Positions 12,525-25,716 of a DNA stretch of 64,000 nucleotides are shown in pieces. Origin of the DNA: Cyprinodon diabolis (lineage: Eukaryota; Chordata; Actinopteri; Cyprinodontiformes; Cyprinodontidae); contig CM060078.1 in the NCBI GenBank assembly GCA_030533445.1, positions 22,673,591 through 22,737,590 on the forward strand, given 5' to 3'. The position numbers were made by a program, and so were the translations under genes. The first letter of the stretch is position 1, and each line of letters opens with the position of its first letter. The notes beneath the pieces were generated by a model. The model saw only the letters and a program-made list of their open reading frames with translations. It was not told the origin of the DNA and made no database searches.

Positions 12525-13580
12525 TAGGGCTGGGTACCGAACTTCGGTTCTTTTATGGTACCGACCGAAATGCTTCGGTTCTACCGAGTATCGAAACATG
12601 CCTCGTCTTTCGGTACCAAGTTTCGGTGATTGGCTGTAACACTTAACGTGATTGCGTCATCCAGAAAAAATACACAGGTGGTCACGCCTACAGCCAGGGT
12701 TCGTGTGTATCTGTTGTGAACTGGTTGCGAGCGTCGTGGAACCCCTTTAAAATGCCCCCCAGATCAAAAGTGCGGCTTCACTTTATTAAGACTGATGCCA
12801 ATAGTGCGCAATGCAATACATCGTGCACGGAAACAATTTAAGAGGAGAAAGTTGCTCGGTGTTTGACTGCAAGAAGAGCGGACCGCAGCCAGCGCGACCA
12901 TCCTCCTCTCAGCAGCCCGTGGGCAGTGCAAAGCCAGAGCGGAGTGAAACATGCTGCTTTCAAACTGGACGCAGCAGAAGAAATCACGTCTGCTGCTTCC
13001 TTTTTTGCTGCTTCTACCAGCTTCTGACGCGCGGCTGAAGAAGCTTTGCTGCTCTGGCTGCGCGGTCGAAAAGTGGCTCTGACGCGCGTTGAGCGGAGCT
13101 ACTCTATCCTTTATTTTCCTTGCAGCTATATTTGCTGTGATCAGTGGGGAATAAAGTAGTTTTATTATGTTTTTAAGTGGGAAAATCCACCTGAAAACTT
13201 AATCAGTGCAGTCAGTTCATCCTGCCTTCCAATATTTCTGTGGGAGCCGCTCAGACCTCCACATAGGATCCCATTCAACGGGCTTGTTTGTCAGACATGG
13301 TAATTTTTCTAAAGGAAAACTGCTAAGTAAAAAGGTCCTCACAATGTTACAGTGAATATTAGACACTGAATTTTTTTTTGTTGTGTAAGAGGAAAAATGT
13401 AAATGGAAAAATCAGAGCTTAAAATAAAACTCAAGATTTGTACTTTTTTGTGTAATTTTCTTTTTCTTCAAATTGATATTATAAAACTGGTATCGAAAAA
13501 AGTATCGTTCAGGAACCGGTATCGAAGTGAAGGTATCGGTATTGGTACCGGAACCGAAAATTTTTGAACAATACCCAGCT
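12525..13580 (+). mobile_element. Degenerate non-autonomous hAT-like DNA transposon in adipor2 intron 1
   Basis: About 1.06 kb. The left end, GGCTGGGTACCGAA, is matched in inverted orientation at the right end, TACCCAGCT. Both ends carry arrays of TACCGAA/TCGGTACC-type subterminal repeats (12533-12640 and 13485-13560). The direct repeat TTGGA occurs at 12520-12524 and 13581-13585; extended to 8 bp it reads GTTTTGGA and GCTTTGGA, one mismatch, so the exact end and TSD length are uncertain. The interior holds a BED-finger ORF remnant. The terminal motif and BED finger together point to the hAT superfamily. Confidence 0.75.
12752..12841 (+). pseudogene. BED zinc-finger remnant of hAT transposase
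   Basis: ATG at 12752 opens a 29-codon frame, MPPRSKVRLHFIKTDANSAQ..., ending in TAA at 12839-12841. The pattern SKVxLHF followed by A-x-C-N-x-x-C is the start of a BED-type zinc finger of ZBED/hAT transposases. The second half of the finger and all of the catalytic domain are missing or scrambled downstream. Confidence 0.65.
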
Positions 13581-13585
13581 TTGGA

Positions 13586-16500
13586 GTCTAGTTAATCTGT
13601 AACTATTTTCCCCTTGCAGGGAAAAAAAATACCACTTTGTAAATTTAAATGTTCACATCACCCTCTGTAAAGTTTGGCTGCTTTCAGATAAGGAAATGAA
13701 ACCTACCATTGGTTAATTTGATTTTCTTGAACCCTCTTTAAAAACCCCTGTGGATTAGCTGTAACATATGCTTTGCAGACTTAATTGCCGGTTCTGGTCA
13801 TTATGCTTTTTGCTGTGTGTTCCTGTGGTTGGGGCTTTCAGATAGGCCTTCCTTAAATGCAGTGATCTAAACCTGCTGCTTAAAGCCACATGAATAGTTT
13901 GACTGTTCAATATGACCGAGACACAAGCAGTTAAACACAGGGAACAGAGAAAACTCCAACCAAACTATAATATTACCAAAAATCCCATTTCAACCTCCTT
14001 CCACACAAAGCTGCAGCTGTGGTTGGTTATTACCAATGATGGCTAGTTTTGGCCTAAATTTAACTGAACCCTCTTGTGGGTGGGGTTCATCTTTTAAGTA
14101 AAAGAATGCTGTATAATTTAAGTGCAGCGCCGACTAGTTCTACAGAGCAAAGTGGGTGTCCCCTGGTGTCCTGATACAGCAGGAACATTCTCATCCAGCT
14201 GCCAGGAGTCTTATGATTGAGAGCTAAACAAAGAGGGACAGTGTGACGCGCGCATCAAACATAAACCCACTCGTTCTCTATCTCCCTCGACACAAAGCAC
14301 TGTTATTACCAGGAATAGACTTCTGATAGGCATAGGTAAGAGGGTGGAAATGCTTTAAGGAGTTTAGACAAAAAGAGCAGCTCTAACCTACTAGAAAAGA
14401 AAAAAGGAAATTAATAGAGAAGTTTTCCAATCATTTCCTCCCTCTGTTGGAGTCTATTAAGTATATTTCTTTATTTTAATACACAACTCCCTTTTTTAAA
14501 TAGTTGGTATACACAATCTTTGATTAAAAAACAAAAATGGATTTAAGGAAAAACTGTAAATACCAACATGTATGAGCTTTGGTCTCACATTTAGTAAAAA
14601 TAATCTTAACATCAAATTAATTTCACTAGAGATGGTGAACTTTAAACAACTTATGGCCACAGAAATGAAGTAATTCTAATCACATAAGGCATTTATGAAG
14701 TTTTTTTGTAGCGCAAATTATTTAAAATACCTTTACTCTTTTCAAACAATGAGTACCTGGTATAAAGCGAACACATAAGGTGTTACTAGCTACAAATAAC
14801 TATTTATAGCTAATTAAAAAACAACTCCAACTCAGCATGAAACCAAACCACTACTGACAGAGACAGCACGAAGCAGCAGACCACAGCAAGGTTAGTGATC
14901 TGTCCCACCTCCCGGTGTAAAAGCCAAATGAAGTGGCTTCAAAGCACTAGGCGGTAATCCAAAAGTGGGTCACATGAAAATAAGTGGTCTCAAGATAAAA
15001 AGAACATAAAGCTATTAAAAATAAATATTTCTTTTATGTGTGCAGAGTGAAACTCAATAAAACCACATTATTAAGAAGATTTTAAGAGAACCTAATTATG
15101 GGTTTTCTACATCCTAACAAGAGGGTGAAATTTAGTGTCTGAATTAGCTCCCCCAGTGTTTTCAAATATGAAAACTTTTGTCAATTAATAGATTTTCTAA
15201 CTAACATGAAACACTATGAAATATCAGGATATAGTTTTCAATCAGAAAAACTAATTCAAAAATTAACCAGATATCGATTAACACATTCAAAATTGTATTA
15301 TATTCAATACCCAAAGTATATAGCTGTTATATGTTTTAATTACTAAGTGTTAGCAAATAATACATAAAAAATATTTAAAACATTGTAGATTCAAATCAAT
15401 CCAATTCAATCATTTAACCTCTAAAGGTGTCTATGGGTTAAGATGATTACTGTACCAGTGGATAAAGTATTAAACTTATAATAAGCTTATTCATCTAGGC
15501 TTATGTAAGTGTTGTGTCTGTATACAGTCATTTACACCACATCAGGTTTTTAAGGGTAAATCTGTTTAAACAAAAGACAAAAACACTCAAACAGCTAAAA
15601 ATTTGAGCGTTGTTGGGGGCAAGAAATAAAAGTGGAAAAGATCAGTGGTGTATAAAAAATAAACAGCAGCTATTCTTCATAGTAATGGAGTCAAGTATTC
15701 TTTGAGCTATTTTAATCTGTTCTCCTGGCAAGCACACTTTAAAGGACTGACACCGTTACATATCAACTTCACTGGAATGCTTTACTTTATAATACAAAAA
15801 CAGTGACTTTGAGGATAGGATCGCATCATCATGATAGCATAATTTTTTTACTAAAAAATGTTGGTGTTTTGCGTCAACAATCCTCTAACAACACATAAAT
15901 CACAGAACTCAAAATGTTGCAGCGGTCCATATTTTTAACTTGCATGTTCTGGCGCATTTCTCTTATGTGTCTCTATTTCTATTATTTCTTTTCTGAAAAA
16001 ATGTCCATAGCTGTATAATGGTTATTTATTCTCCAGGTGAACATTTTTTTATACTGTTGAAACACTTTACAGTGCAGTATTTTTATTGTTTATCTTTCAA
16101 CTCCTTACTATTATGTTATTCTTATTCATTTTTCTAAGGTCCATATTTGTGTTACCATTTCTTCCCTATAGTCTTTTTGCTGCTGTAAACACCAGAACTT
16201 CCCATTGATGGACAATAAAGGGATTTTCTATTCTACTCTGTGTAACATACTGTCTGTTTTGATGCATATCATTCTAGCTTACAGTAGTGATGTATTTTAA
16301 AATAAAACTATTAAAACAAAATACCGTTATATCCTCAGTATTGCCTGCCACCCACTTTTGCAGACTTAAGTTAACATGAAACATGTATGGAAACAAGAAT
16401 GAAGCTTGCATATACAAATTAAATCAGCTGCTTCTTGTCACTTAGTAACTCACTTTTGACTACAAAAGAATAGAAAATTATTGTATTTTGTAAAAAACAC

Positions 16501-17140
16501 CAAAATGAGGGAATAAATCAATAGTCAGAGCTCATAGTCCTCATGAATCAACACTACAGAGTAAGACAAAGAAAAGCCAAACTCCAGCCAGTCTACCTTC
16601 CACTGACAGCACAAACTTTTACCTATTTAATCAAAAGACATCGACAAAAATACGTTTTTTTCTTAGAATATACTATCACAAAAAAATAAATGTGTATATA
16701 TATGTCTAAAATAAAATGAATAATGCAGCGGACATATTGCAGCTCTTCGTCAGGCTTCGGTGATGGTTTGTTTACACCGAGCTAGCGAGCTGGCTAGTCC
16801 GCTATCAGCAGCTGCCACGTCCAAGAAAAGCGAAAAAAACTATTTTAGACAAGCGGTATTTTTGTTGACAGCCATCCTCACCCCACTCTACGACTTTCAA
16901 CATGCCAAATAATATATTCAAACGCCCAACTATGTCTCGTAAAGACAAAGAAAGGCTGGGCTAGCAGCGTTTAACTCATGTTGTTTTGACAGACAGAATT
17001 AGCTGGATAGCTAAGCTGCTACCAAGGGAAACGCTAACCGTTATATTAAGGAAAGTAAAGGAGGATATTTAACAGATTTTAATAAAACAGAACAACAACA
17101 CTGATAACAAACTATGAAAAACGTGACTGTTAATATTCAC
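13586..17140. other. adipor2 first intron, distal part
   Basis: AT-rich intronic DNA. It holds a LINE-tail-like dispersed repeat near 15.95-16.24 kb and a small GC-richer patch with GAGCTAGCGAGCTGGC near 16.74-16.83 kb. No coding exon was seen. Confidence 0.5.
15950..16245 (+). repeat. Dispersed repeat, copy 1; probably a non-LTR retrotransposon 3' tail
   Basis: Closely similar to 43225-43520 on the same strand. Shared blocks include AAAATGTCCATAGC, GGTTATTTATT, AAACACTTTACAGTGCA, CTTTTTGCTGCTGTAAACA and GATTTTCTATTCT. The end, with GCTGCTGTAAACACCAGAA, TTCCC and AATAAAGG, resembles L2/CR1-group LINE 3' ends in fish. The class is an inference. Confidence 0.6.
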
Positions 17141-17300
17141 CTGCTCCGAATGTGCGAGGAGGTATCAGTGCTCTGGGTGATGTTAAATAGTTGACAGAGT
17201 TGAAACTGCCACCCAGCACTTCTCCAGCCCGAACGCTTACTAAACGAGCTCTCTCCCAGAGCACACACTCACCTACAGAAGGGAGGCGCATAATCCGTGA
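17141..17300 (-). other. adipor2: adipor2 non-coding exon 1 (5' end approximate)
   Basis: The right boundary is inferred from promoter elements. The left boundary is a good donor GAGCAG|GTGAATATT (GT at 17140-17139). An open frame crosses the exon, but it would leave in phase 1 while the next exons enter in phase 0, and the phase-0 frame contains a TGA. It is therefore read as 5' UTR. The exon is GC-richer than the surrounding DNA and lies about 10 kb upstream of the first coding exon, as expected for AdipoR genes with a long first intron. Confidence 0.6.
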
Positions 17301-17359
17301 CGTTGCTCGCATGACCACAAAATATCCAATCGGATCCCTCTGTGTAAAAACTCACCAAT
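17298..17359 (-). promoter_or_regulatory. adipor2 promoter elements: CRE-like half-site and two CCAAT boxes
   Basis: TGACGT lies at 17298-17303. CCAAT motifs lie on the plus strand at 17326-17330 and 17355-17359, that is, inverted ATTGG boxes for this minus-strand gene. The spacing upstream of the candidate first exon and the absence of a TATA box suggest a TATA-less housekeeping-type promoter. Motif matches only. Confidence 0.45.
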
Positions 17360-17399
17360 CAGCGACGACCAGGAACAAGTATTTTTTGTTTTATTGTAG

Positions 17400-20300
17400 T
17401 TTTTCACGAAAGCTTCTTGTAAAGGCAGAAATTCAAAAGCAAAACACAAACGCGTAAAATAATGATTTTAAATGAGATTAAAACGACCGTATTAACTATA
17501 TTCTTATATAGTTGGAGAAAAAATAAGTCATGTGAAATTATGTTTTTATAAAACACGTTGTAATGAGAAAAACATTTTAAATTTTTTTTAGACTTAGATT
17601 TTTTTTAAGCAGCTTGAATCTTGTTAGCGTTATAACTTATACATCTTATGAAACTGGATTTTCTTCAGTTATACTTCACAAAAACTACCATTCTAAAACT
17701 ATCTGTTTTTCTAACTGCTTTGAGAGATTGGCTGCATATATCTGACACATGTGCCTGTGTGCACTAAGTCAACAGGAATCTAACCAGTAAATACACAGCT
17801 AAATCATCTCACCTGCCACCTCTACAGCCCTGGTTTAGGCAACACATGCAGATGTGTGCGAGTTTCATGCCAGAACACACATAATCCCACGCCCAAATGC
17901 AGTACAATTACAGGCGGCAGTCACTAAATGATTGTGCAATGAATTGTGATGCAAAGCTCTGGCAGCTGGTGTGATGCTACAAAGTTTTACTTAACTGGCT
18001 CACCAGTTTCACCTCTAAACAAGCTAAGCAAGTTCTCTTCTGAATACTCAACTGTTCTCTAAATTGACTTTTTAGTTTTAGAGACGACAAATGTTTATTA
18101 ATTCCTGTTGATATAGGAATACATGGTTGTATTACGGTAACTGTATGTGACTAACATTATTACTGACTGTAGGACTTCAAAATTGACCTTTACCAATAAG
18201 GCATTTTTCTGCTTCAGTCTAATAAGTTTAAGGCCTCTTTATCTTAATGGATGGAGCATTATGGCTTAAAGACGTCAAAAACCTGACATATTGCCCCCAA
18301 TCTAGGGAAATTGCAGAAGAGAGTGGTTTAATGAAGTCCCCAAACTGTAGCAGATCTAAGAGCCAATATTCTGAAATGAAGAAAACTGGGAGCAGCATTG
18401 AAACATTCTAGGAGAATCTAGCAAGTTTACTCCATAAGTGCATCAGAGACTCATCCAGAAGATAAATAGGAACCCAAAACAACATCTAAAGCACTGCAGG
18501 CTTCATTTACCATAGCTAAGATCAATAAAAATGAATGAATGAATGGTTAAATTGATATCTATTTGAGGGGCAAAAACATTATTTAAAAGACTACAAAGGC
18601 ATGTCATGTTTCTAGAAGAAGTTGTGTAAATTCCGAAAGATATGAAGGAAAATCCTCAGTGGGAGTGACAAGACAAAAGTAGAACTTTATGAAAAGTGTA
18701 GGCTCTTTTTAACAAGACGGAAAAAACATCATATACTGACAGTTAAACATGCTAATGAGATAGTATAGGGGGTTCTTAAGTGCTTCAAAACCTTGACAAT
18801 TTGCCTTAGCTAAGGAAAATTCAGATTAAGATGGAAAATCTTTAATGGAGTTCAAGCCCATCTTGTTATGAGCAGGATGCTAATCTGTCGGTCTTTTTAA
18901 AGGGTTTGTTTGAAGTGGCCTAGTTAATGTCTGGACTTAATTGTGACTGGTATGCCGTGTCACAACCTCAAACCTTCCATTCCTCTTTTAAAACCTTCCA
19001 ATGTGGCTTAATTTAAACAACAAATCCACAAAGAAAATCGAACCAGAATTTTTGCCAACTGATACAAGATGATCTGAGCCTGTTTAAAAAAAATAATGAG
19101 ATTTCTTTTTATTGCATTTTATAAAAAGACATATATATCCCATTGGCATGGAAGTAAACAGGTAATGGGTTTGTTATGAAAATTGATCTAAGCTCTCATT
19201 TTGGTTATTTAGTTTCTGATGACCTAAAACATTTAGATGTGACAAAAGAGCATAAAAAAGAAGAAATATGTGTGTTGGGCAAGTATTTTTTTCAGTAATG
19301 AAAGTGCAGAAGTTATCGTTGCAACAGGAAGGCCACTATGCTTAAAAAAGATTTAATCTTGACCCGGGCAGCAGACGTGGAAAACATTTTTTTGTCTCAC
19401 TTTGACAAAGTTCAAACTCACTGGTCGAGAACCAAATGCACTGAATTTATTGATTTTCTTTGGTAACATTAAATCTTTATAAATGTTACTCCACTGCTCC
19501 TCTCTTCCTGGAACTAACTGAAGAAAACCAAACACAAACCTTTGTCCTGCTGTCAGAAAAATACACACATCATCACTTGACTGTATTTGCTTGAAATGCT
19601 TTCTCCACTTGAATGTCCTGTTTTTCTTAATATTGTCAAAGTGCATTTTTGATGCAACCGTCTACCCTTTGTGAAAACATAAAAAAATGCTGACATGGTC
19701 GAAAGGCCTTCAGTGAACTCAGGGTTGGCAAAACCAGTTTGTTTGCACAACCTTAATGTCTCATTGCAAAACCCTTTTAAAAATAAAATCCAAAAAAGTT
19801 TGGAAACCACTTTTTTTTTCCCCTTTCCACTTCACATTTATGCTAAATTCTGACAAAAGACTCAGAAGTTTGAAGATATGATACAATGATAATAATAAGA
19901 TGCATTAAATTATTAATATAAAAAAAAGAATCCCCAGAGAAATCAAGTCTTTCTAAAATATAATAGTATATTTGAGAAAAGGCCATCTGCTGTAAGATGA
20001 GAAGGAAAGGTTACAAGTTTAGAAATCACATTTACTAAACTAACAAATGAAATAGTCTGCAGAGTTCAGTAACTCTGATAATGAAAACAAAGACATTTGA
20101 TATGACTGATTTAATCTCTGCAGTGAAATTCTGGAAACATTTAAAAATAATTGGATTTAGCTAAATCAGTTCTGGTGATAATCCCCGCAAATTAATTATT
20201 TCCTTTTAACAGAAATGATCTGTGGGGGATTGAGATTCAGCACAAACTATAATGTGGAGTACCATAGGTATTCATCCCTGTCCAGGTTGGTAAGGAAAAT

Positions 20301-21100
20301 GTAAAAAAAACAAAATTATCTAATTGTTTTTAGAGACAATTTTAAAGAGCATTTGGAACCATTTTAAATCTCTCGCCACCATGCTCACTCATGATAAAGT
20401 TTTTACAGGACATCATCCATAGTTTTTCTATTTTTTTCATAACTCAAGTTGTTTGAATATTTTTACTGTTTTTTGCTCCAATTTTGAGGGAGCAGCTTTT
20501 TTTTTTTTCTTGCAAGCATTTCCTGATTTATGAAGATCTATACACATTAGTCATCCTGAAATGGTGGGAACTCAGATGTAAAATTAAACTTTGAAACTAA
20601 ATAGTCTTTGTCTTTATTTTATTGGTGTGTTCCAAATAATTCTGGCACCGGCATTTTTGTTCAAAGTGTGAGATTTTATAGCAGTAATTTAATAAAGGCA
20701 TATTAAATGTCCTACTTGTTTCAATCATCATGAAGTTAAATTGCATCCTTAGATTGGTACATTTTATTTCTAAAAAGTTCAACTTTCTGTCGGGAGGAGA
20801 TTCATTAGGCAAAAAGCATCATGAGGAGAAAATTTTCTATTTAAACTATATTTGTTTACATTTTTACTGCAACTTTCTTTTATTTTACCATCAATTTTAT
20901 AAGTATCTCATTATTTTGATTCTTCTTTTTATCTTTTCATATTTTTAATAATGTATTTACCATTATTCACCTCAATTTACTTTACCGTCTGTTTAGATTT
21001 TTCATGTACATCACTTTGAATTGTCTTGCAACTGAAAGTTGTGGAGATTTTAAAGCAGTTGCAGGTTATAAAGCAAGAACTCTAGATTTTCAGCTTTATT
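17400..21100. other. Intergenic DNA between adipor2 and wnt5b, left part
   Basis: No gene recognised. Segments at 18255-18480 and 18770-18905 look like short degraded transposon pieces. The stretch 19340-19830 carries two overlapping minus-strand frames of under 100 codons with no recognised domain. Confidence 0.5.
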
Positions 21101-21109
21101 AGTTGAAAG

Positions 21110-21440
21110 TGTTCAGTCTTTCCTGTTGGAAAGGTTATAGTGACTGTAGGATCTATAGAGACGTAGCTGTTCACCTAAACTAACAAGCCTCGTGGTAACG
21201 CTGGAGGAGCTGCACGAATCCATGGTGGTGTGAAGAAAGAAAGAGATCACGGCAGTGGATGGCTAACTGTATGCTATTTTGGTCAAATACTTCCCTTAAA
21301 CACAAGCATAGTGTTGAAGGCATCGTGTTATGGGGAGGATTTTTCAAAGCCAAGGTGGAGGAAATTAAAATCAGTGAAGCAACTTTGCAAAAAAAGTGAA
21401 CATTTCCAATCACTAAAATATTCAGTTTACTTATAAAGGT
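21110..21440 (+). mobile_element. Tc1-like transposon fragment (degenerate)
   Basis: It contains GTGGTAACGCTGGAGGAGCTGCA followed by GTGTTATGGGGAGGATTTTTC, matching in order the part of fish Tc1-like transposase genes encoding the Leu-Glu-Glu-Leu region and the MLWGCF motif. The intervening sequence is largely deleted. No intact frame remains. Confidence 0.6.
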
Positions 21441-23071
21441 AAAAAAGTATTAAAGCCCATTTGGGGACCTTTATAAACAGATTGAAGGTTTGTTGATGTT
21501 AATGTAGCTCAGTTCGGAGTCAAATTGTCCCCTAAACCAAATGTTTCCTACTCCCCCACCAAACTTGAAGACAAGCTGGATCGGGTAATTTTCCATTAGC
21601 CAGCTGCTGTGTTTGTTAGGGTGTGAGACTGCTTCCAGGATGGTGTTCTCACAGCACAGGCAGGTTACAACCAGTATGCCACACCTGAAAAAAGAGCCAC
21701 CACTACAATTTATTAAACTTTAAACAGGTTTTATTTTATTTTATTTTTCTATGCATCTAACGGCTCTTTTTGAGGTTAGGTAACATGTTTTTTTTTGCTG
21801 AGAAAGCAAAAATATTGAGTCCTCACTTATGAAGACACGAAGAGCTGAAACAGTGAAGCTACATTCATTCCCAGCCTTGTTAAATAAGACACACAGCGTG
21901 GTCACTGAAACCATGATAGGATCAGCCTTGAATATTTAAAAATTAGGTCACTAAACCATGACCTATATCCAACATGCTTACCTGCATGCAGCAGACATGC
22001 AGGTACATAGGACGTAATGTTACCACATTCTTTAGCATGCCTGGGAAAAAACAAAAAAAGCCCCACAGAAAATGTGTTTCTGTCTATGCTAAGTGGAATG
22101 CTATGCAAGTAAGTAATTTCTTTTTAAATCACTGTTGACACTTTGGGTCTCTGAATCAATAAAATGTTTAATTCCATTTATTGAGTAGTATGACCTCATT
22201 ACTTGGTTTGTGCTAAATACTTAAAGCATCACTTTCTTTCAGCTCCCCCTAAAAGTTATTTAATGCATCACCAGTCTTTAATTTCAAGTTTTTCATTTCT
22301 TTTATCAGGATGAGTTTTAGCTGATTAGGAAAGCTTTATTGCATTTCTAAAATATACAAACCCCTAAACTTATCCATATTCTTTTTTATTACAAATCCAA
22401 ACTGGATTGCATGAAACTGAATTGCAGTTCGTTTTTTTATTCTGTGGAGCTGAGTTAGCAAGCGGTGTCAGCAAAAAGCCTGTTTTACCATCATTTCTCT
22501 ACAAACTAAAATTTATCTATAGCCTCGCAGCTAATATGACCTTAAGAGCTGAAGTTTTATGACCAGTTATATTTGTTTTATGTTTAAATGAAAAAGAAAA
22601 AGACACCTTTATATCTAACTTTAGGTTAAAGGACAAAAAAAAGATAATTTGTGACATTTTCTTTTCTAAAAAAGTTATACCTATTTAAGAAAAAACAGAG
22701 AAAAACCATCATTTATTGAAAAGATGAAGCTAAGGTATTCCATGCACAGGAAAATGTGGACTATACCTCCAAACACATGGACCACTGTGCAGAACCTGAA
22801 GCCAAAAGCAACCTGGAGACATCTGACCAACACAGAGAAGTGTATGATTGTGATATGTGCTTAAAGGAAATATGGTTGCAGCTTGCAAAAATATACAACA
22901 TATACTGTTGAAAAAAAGCTAACAGTGCATATCCCCATTAAAAACACAATATTTAATTTCCTGTTATCTCAACACAATCTAAGATGTTGATTTTGTCTTA
23001 CTGTGCTTATCTGTTTTTATTGTAATACTACTTCCATACACTTTATTTATTGATTGTATGGTTGATTATTT

Positions 23072-23483
23072 CAGGGTTTATATAGGAATGAAAAACTCAA
23101 ATTTAATGCTTTTTAATGCTCTTAGAAATAATTTTAATGCCACCGACAGGTACCCATCGACAGGCTGCAGCCATGTCCCGAATTCCTCGTTTTCCTGTCA
23201 CTTCTGTTGAAAATTGCCTTTTTTCCCCCAATTCTCTAGCTTTTTCTCCGACTCAAGCTTCTTTTCTGAACATACAGCTTTGCGATCAACTGGAAGCAGA
23301 TCCAAGCAAATATATTGTGATATAATATGTCTGACGAAATTGTTTTTATAAACTTTTTTTAATAAAGCATTTTAAATGCCACAATAAACAGATTTAATGA
23401 ATTTTAATGCCATCTAATGCCTTAATTTAAAAAATAATCATTTAATGACTTTTAATGATTTTTAATGACCCGTCGAAACCCTG
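23072..23483. mobile_element. MITE with CAGGGTTT terminal inverted repeats
   Basis: The left end CAGGGTTTATATAGG and right end TCGAAACCCTG are inverted. The pentamer TATTT flanks both ends (23067-23071 and 23484-23488). The subterminal regions are arrays of the short motif TTTTAATGC/TTAATGAC in both arms. The TIR start CAGGG is common in hAT MITEs, although those normally give 8-bp duplications. The 69-codon frame inside (23116-23325) has no recognised domain. Confidence 0.6.
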
Positions 23484-23488
23484 TATTT

Positions 23489-25019
23489 GTGTTTAATCAT
23501 TGTGTATAGTCCTGTTGGGTGTTGAAAGTGCTTTATAAATAAATTTGTTAGTATGGTATTAAACTGAGTGGTTAAAGAATCATGCTGTGTGTATTGTATC
23601 AGAAATTAAAAACCAGAATTAAAAGGGTGATAAATGGAACTAAATGAAGGGAAATGACTGAAGAAAACTCTTTAGAAGTTGCTAAGACTTGAGAGCGGAT
23701 TGCAAATTCCCCTTTAGCAGATATTCAATACAGCACGCGGAATTAAGAGGAAGGTCAATTAAACCATTTTTTAGCTTCCACTACAGTTATACATGAATTT
23801 GTATAGTAAATAAAATAAAAAAGCAATAAAGTAATTACATTTCTGGTTGATAAAATGCTAAATAAATAAAAAGGTTACATCATTATGGGACAGAGATTAT
23901 TTTCTGAACAAGAAGGCACACCTGCTGCTAAACGCTGTCATCGACACAATCAGTGAAATTAAAATAAAACATTTTTTTTTACCCTTTTATCCACATATTA
24001 AAAAGGTCTATATGACTGATTAAGAGGACTGGTTCTGGAGAGATCAATTAAGATGTAAAGAAATGACAGACGTCGAAGATGACCTTCCAAATCAGAGTGC
24101 ACTTACCCCATCTGTACAGCCATCCCCAGAAGATTAGACATTCAGCGACTCAACGATCCATTCTGCTTCTACCACAGCTTTCAGAAAGCATATGGATGAA
24201 TGAGCTTAAGTGGCTAAACATTTGTGTTCGACTATGCCGTCGAATCCTTTTTGTGTTCGAAGCAGCTGAATCAGAAACAAGTTTGGAATCTGGCATGTTG
24301 TGTTCTACAGGATTTATGGTGCTTGAAAAAGGGAATGGTTTCCTCACCTTAGCTAATCTAGACCAGAGAGCGATTTCACACAGCATCTGTTGGATAATCT
24401 ACAAACATATTGTGCAAAATCCCTTTTATACCATTTTCTTTTAATAGTGTTTAAATGTAAAGGAAATGCTCCCTCTTAACATGATAAATGTCCTGTAAAA
24501 CAGTGGGTACTGGTCTGTAAATGCATATATATTTGCTCAGGTTCTATTATCGTTTCAGAAGAAAAAGCAGCTCTTACTCCTGCTTGTACAGAAAACAGCT
24601 TGTAGGGATAATAGTGTCATTGCTCAACGTCAAAGAAGGCAAAAACAAGAGAAAGAGAAAATAAATACTGTATATCTACCAGCAAAAGTGTTTAAATCTA
24701 ATGATTACTCCCTGTATTCTGGCATATAGCAACCAAAAGCTTTAGTAGTTAATCACACTGATGTAAAAGCAATGCAACAGCCTCTATTCAACCCTAAAAA
24801 GTCAGCACTATGATGGTTTAAGGCAAATATTGCAGAACGAAACAAGTGTACATTAAAAAAAAAAAAAAAATTAACATAAAATAACAGCTTTAGGTCTAGT
24901 ACACTATCATGGAAGAAAAATACTCGTTAAAATCTGAGCTTTTTTAGACATTAAATTGATAAACTTTGATTTATAACAAAAAAAAATTTAACCAATGCAA
25001 TTTTTCATTAGATTTTTTT
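23489..25019. other. Intergenic, nothing recognised
   Basis: AT-rich DNA. The frame at 24079-24444 (121 codons, plus) is the longest here. It has no recognisable domain and no splice context, so I do not call it a gene. Confidence 0.5.
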
Positions 25020-25231
25020 TGTACTTTAAATTCACCAACAAAAATTTTACCTGTAAAAATGTATTGCAGCAATTCACATTAAAGAAATCAGCTGCAAAAA
25101 TTCAAACGCATAAAATCAGCCTTAAAAAAAGTTGTCAACAGAAATTCACCTCCATAAATTCAAATGTAAAGAAAAAATATATTCAACAATTAAATGCAAA
25201 TGAAATTTTTGCTGGTGAATTTAAAGTAAAC
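25020..25231. repeat. Small fold-back MITE
   Basis: The left arm TACTTTAAATTCACCAACAA (from 25022) and the right arm TGGTGAATTTAAAGTA (ending near 25229) are inverted copies. The interior is A-rich with repeated AAATTCA units. About 210 bp; family unknown. Confidence 0.6.
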
Positions 25232-25716
25232 ATTCAAATACATAATTGCATAGGTTAAAATGATGTGTTATAAATGTCTAAACAATGTCTGATTCTATTT
25301 AGACTATATTTGTTCCATAGTTTACATGCAAAAAAAAACTTTTATACGATTTTTTTTTTTTACATAATAAAGTGGAAGACATAAATTTTTTTTTCAAAAA
25401 TACCATTTCCTGAATTATCATCCCCCTTTCTCTATACTGTTACCTTACTGCAACTATCTTGGGTTTTAAATCCCAACTCTGGCTTTTTCTGCATGGTTAG
25501 CATGTCCTTCCCATGCATGCAAAAAATGGGTTCTCTTTGGGTATCCCAGGTTTCTCCCACATTCCAGAAACATTGTTTTTTAGCTTCTCTTAGGTGTGTT
25601 TGTCTCCCTGCGATGTTTGGCAAAGCCTGCTTGATGTGGGCATCAGCTCAATTCACCATCTATGACTGATACATACTTTTAAAGTCACACTATAACATTA
25701 GATATTATAACCTTAA

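Noticed and set aside
17130..17318. Coding first exon of adipor2
   Set aside because: The frame would exit in phase 1 while downstream exons enter in phase 0; AdipoR first exons are normally non-coding.
24079..24444. 121-codon plus-strand ORF
   Set aside because: No recognisable domain, and the opposite strand is open too; likely chance.
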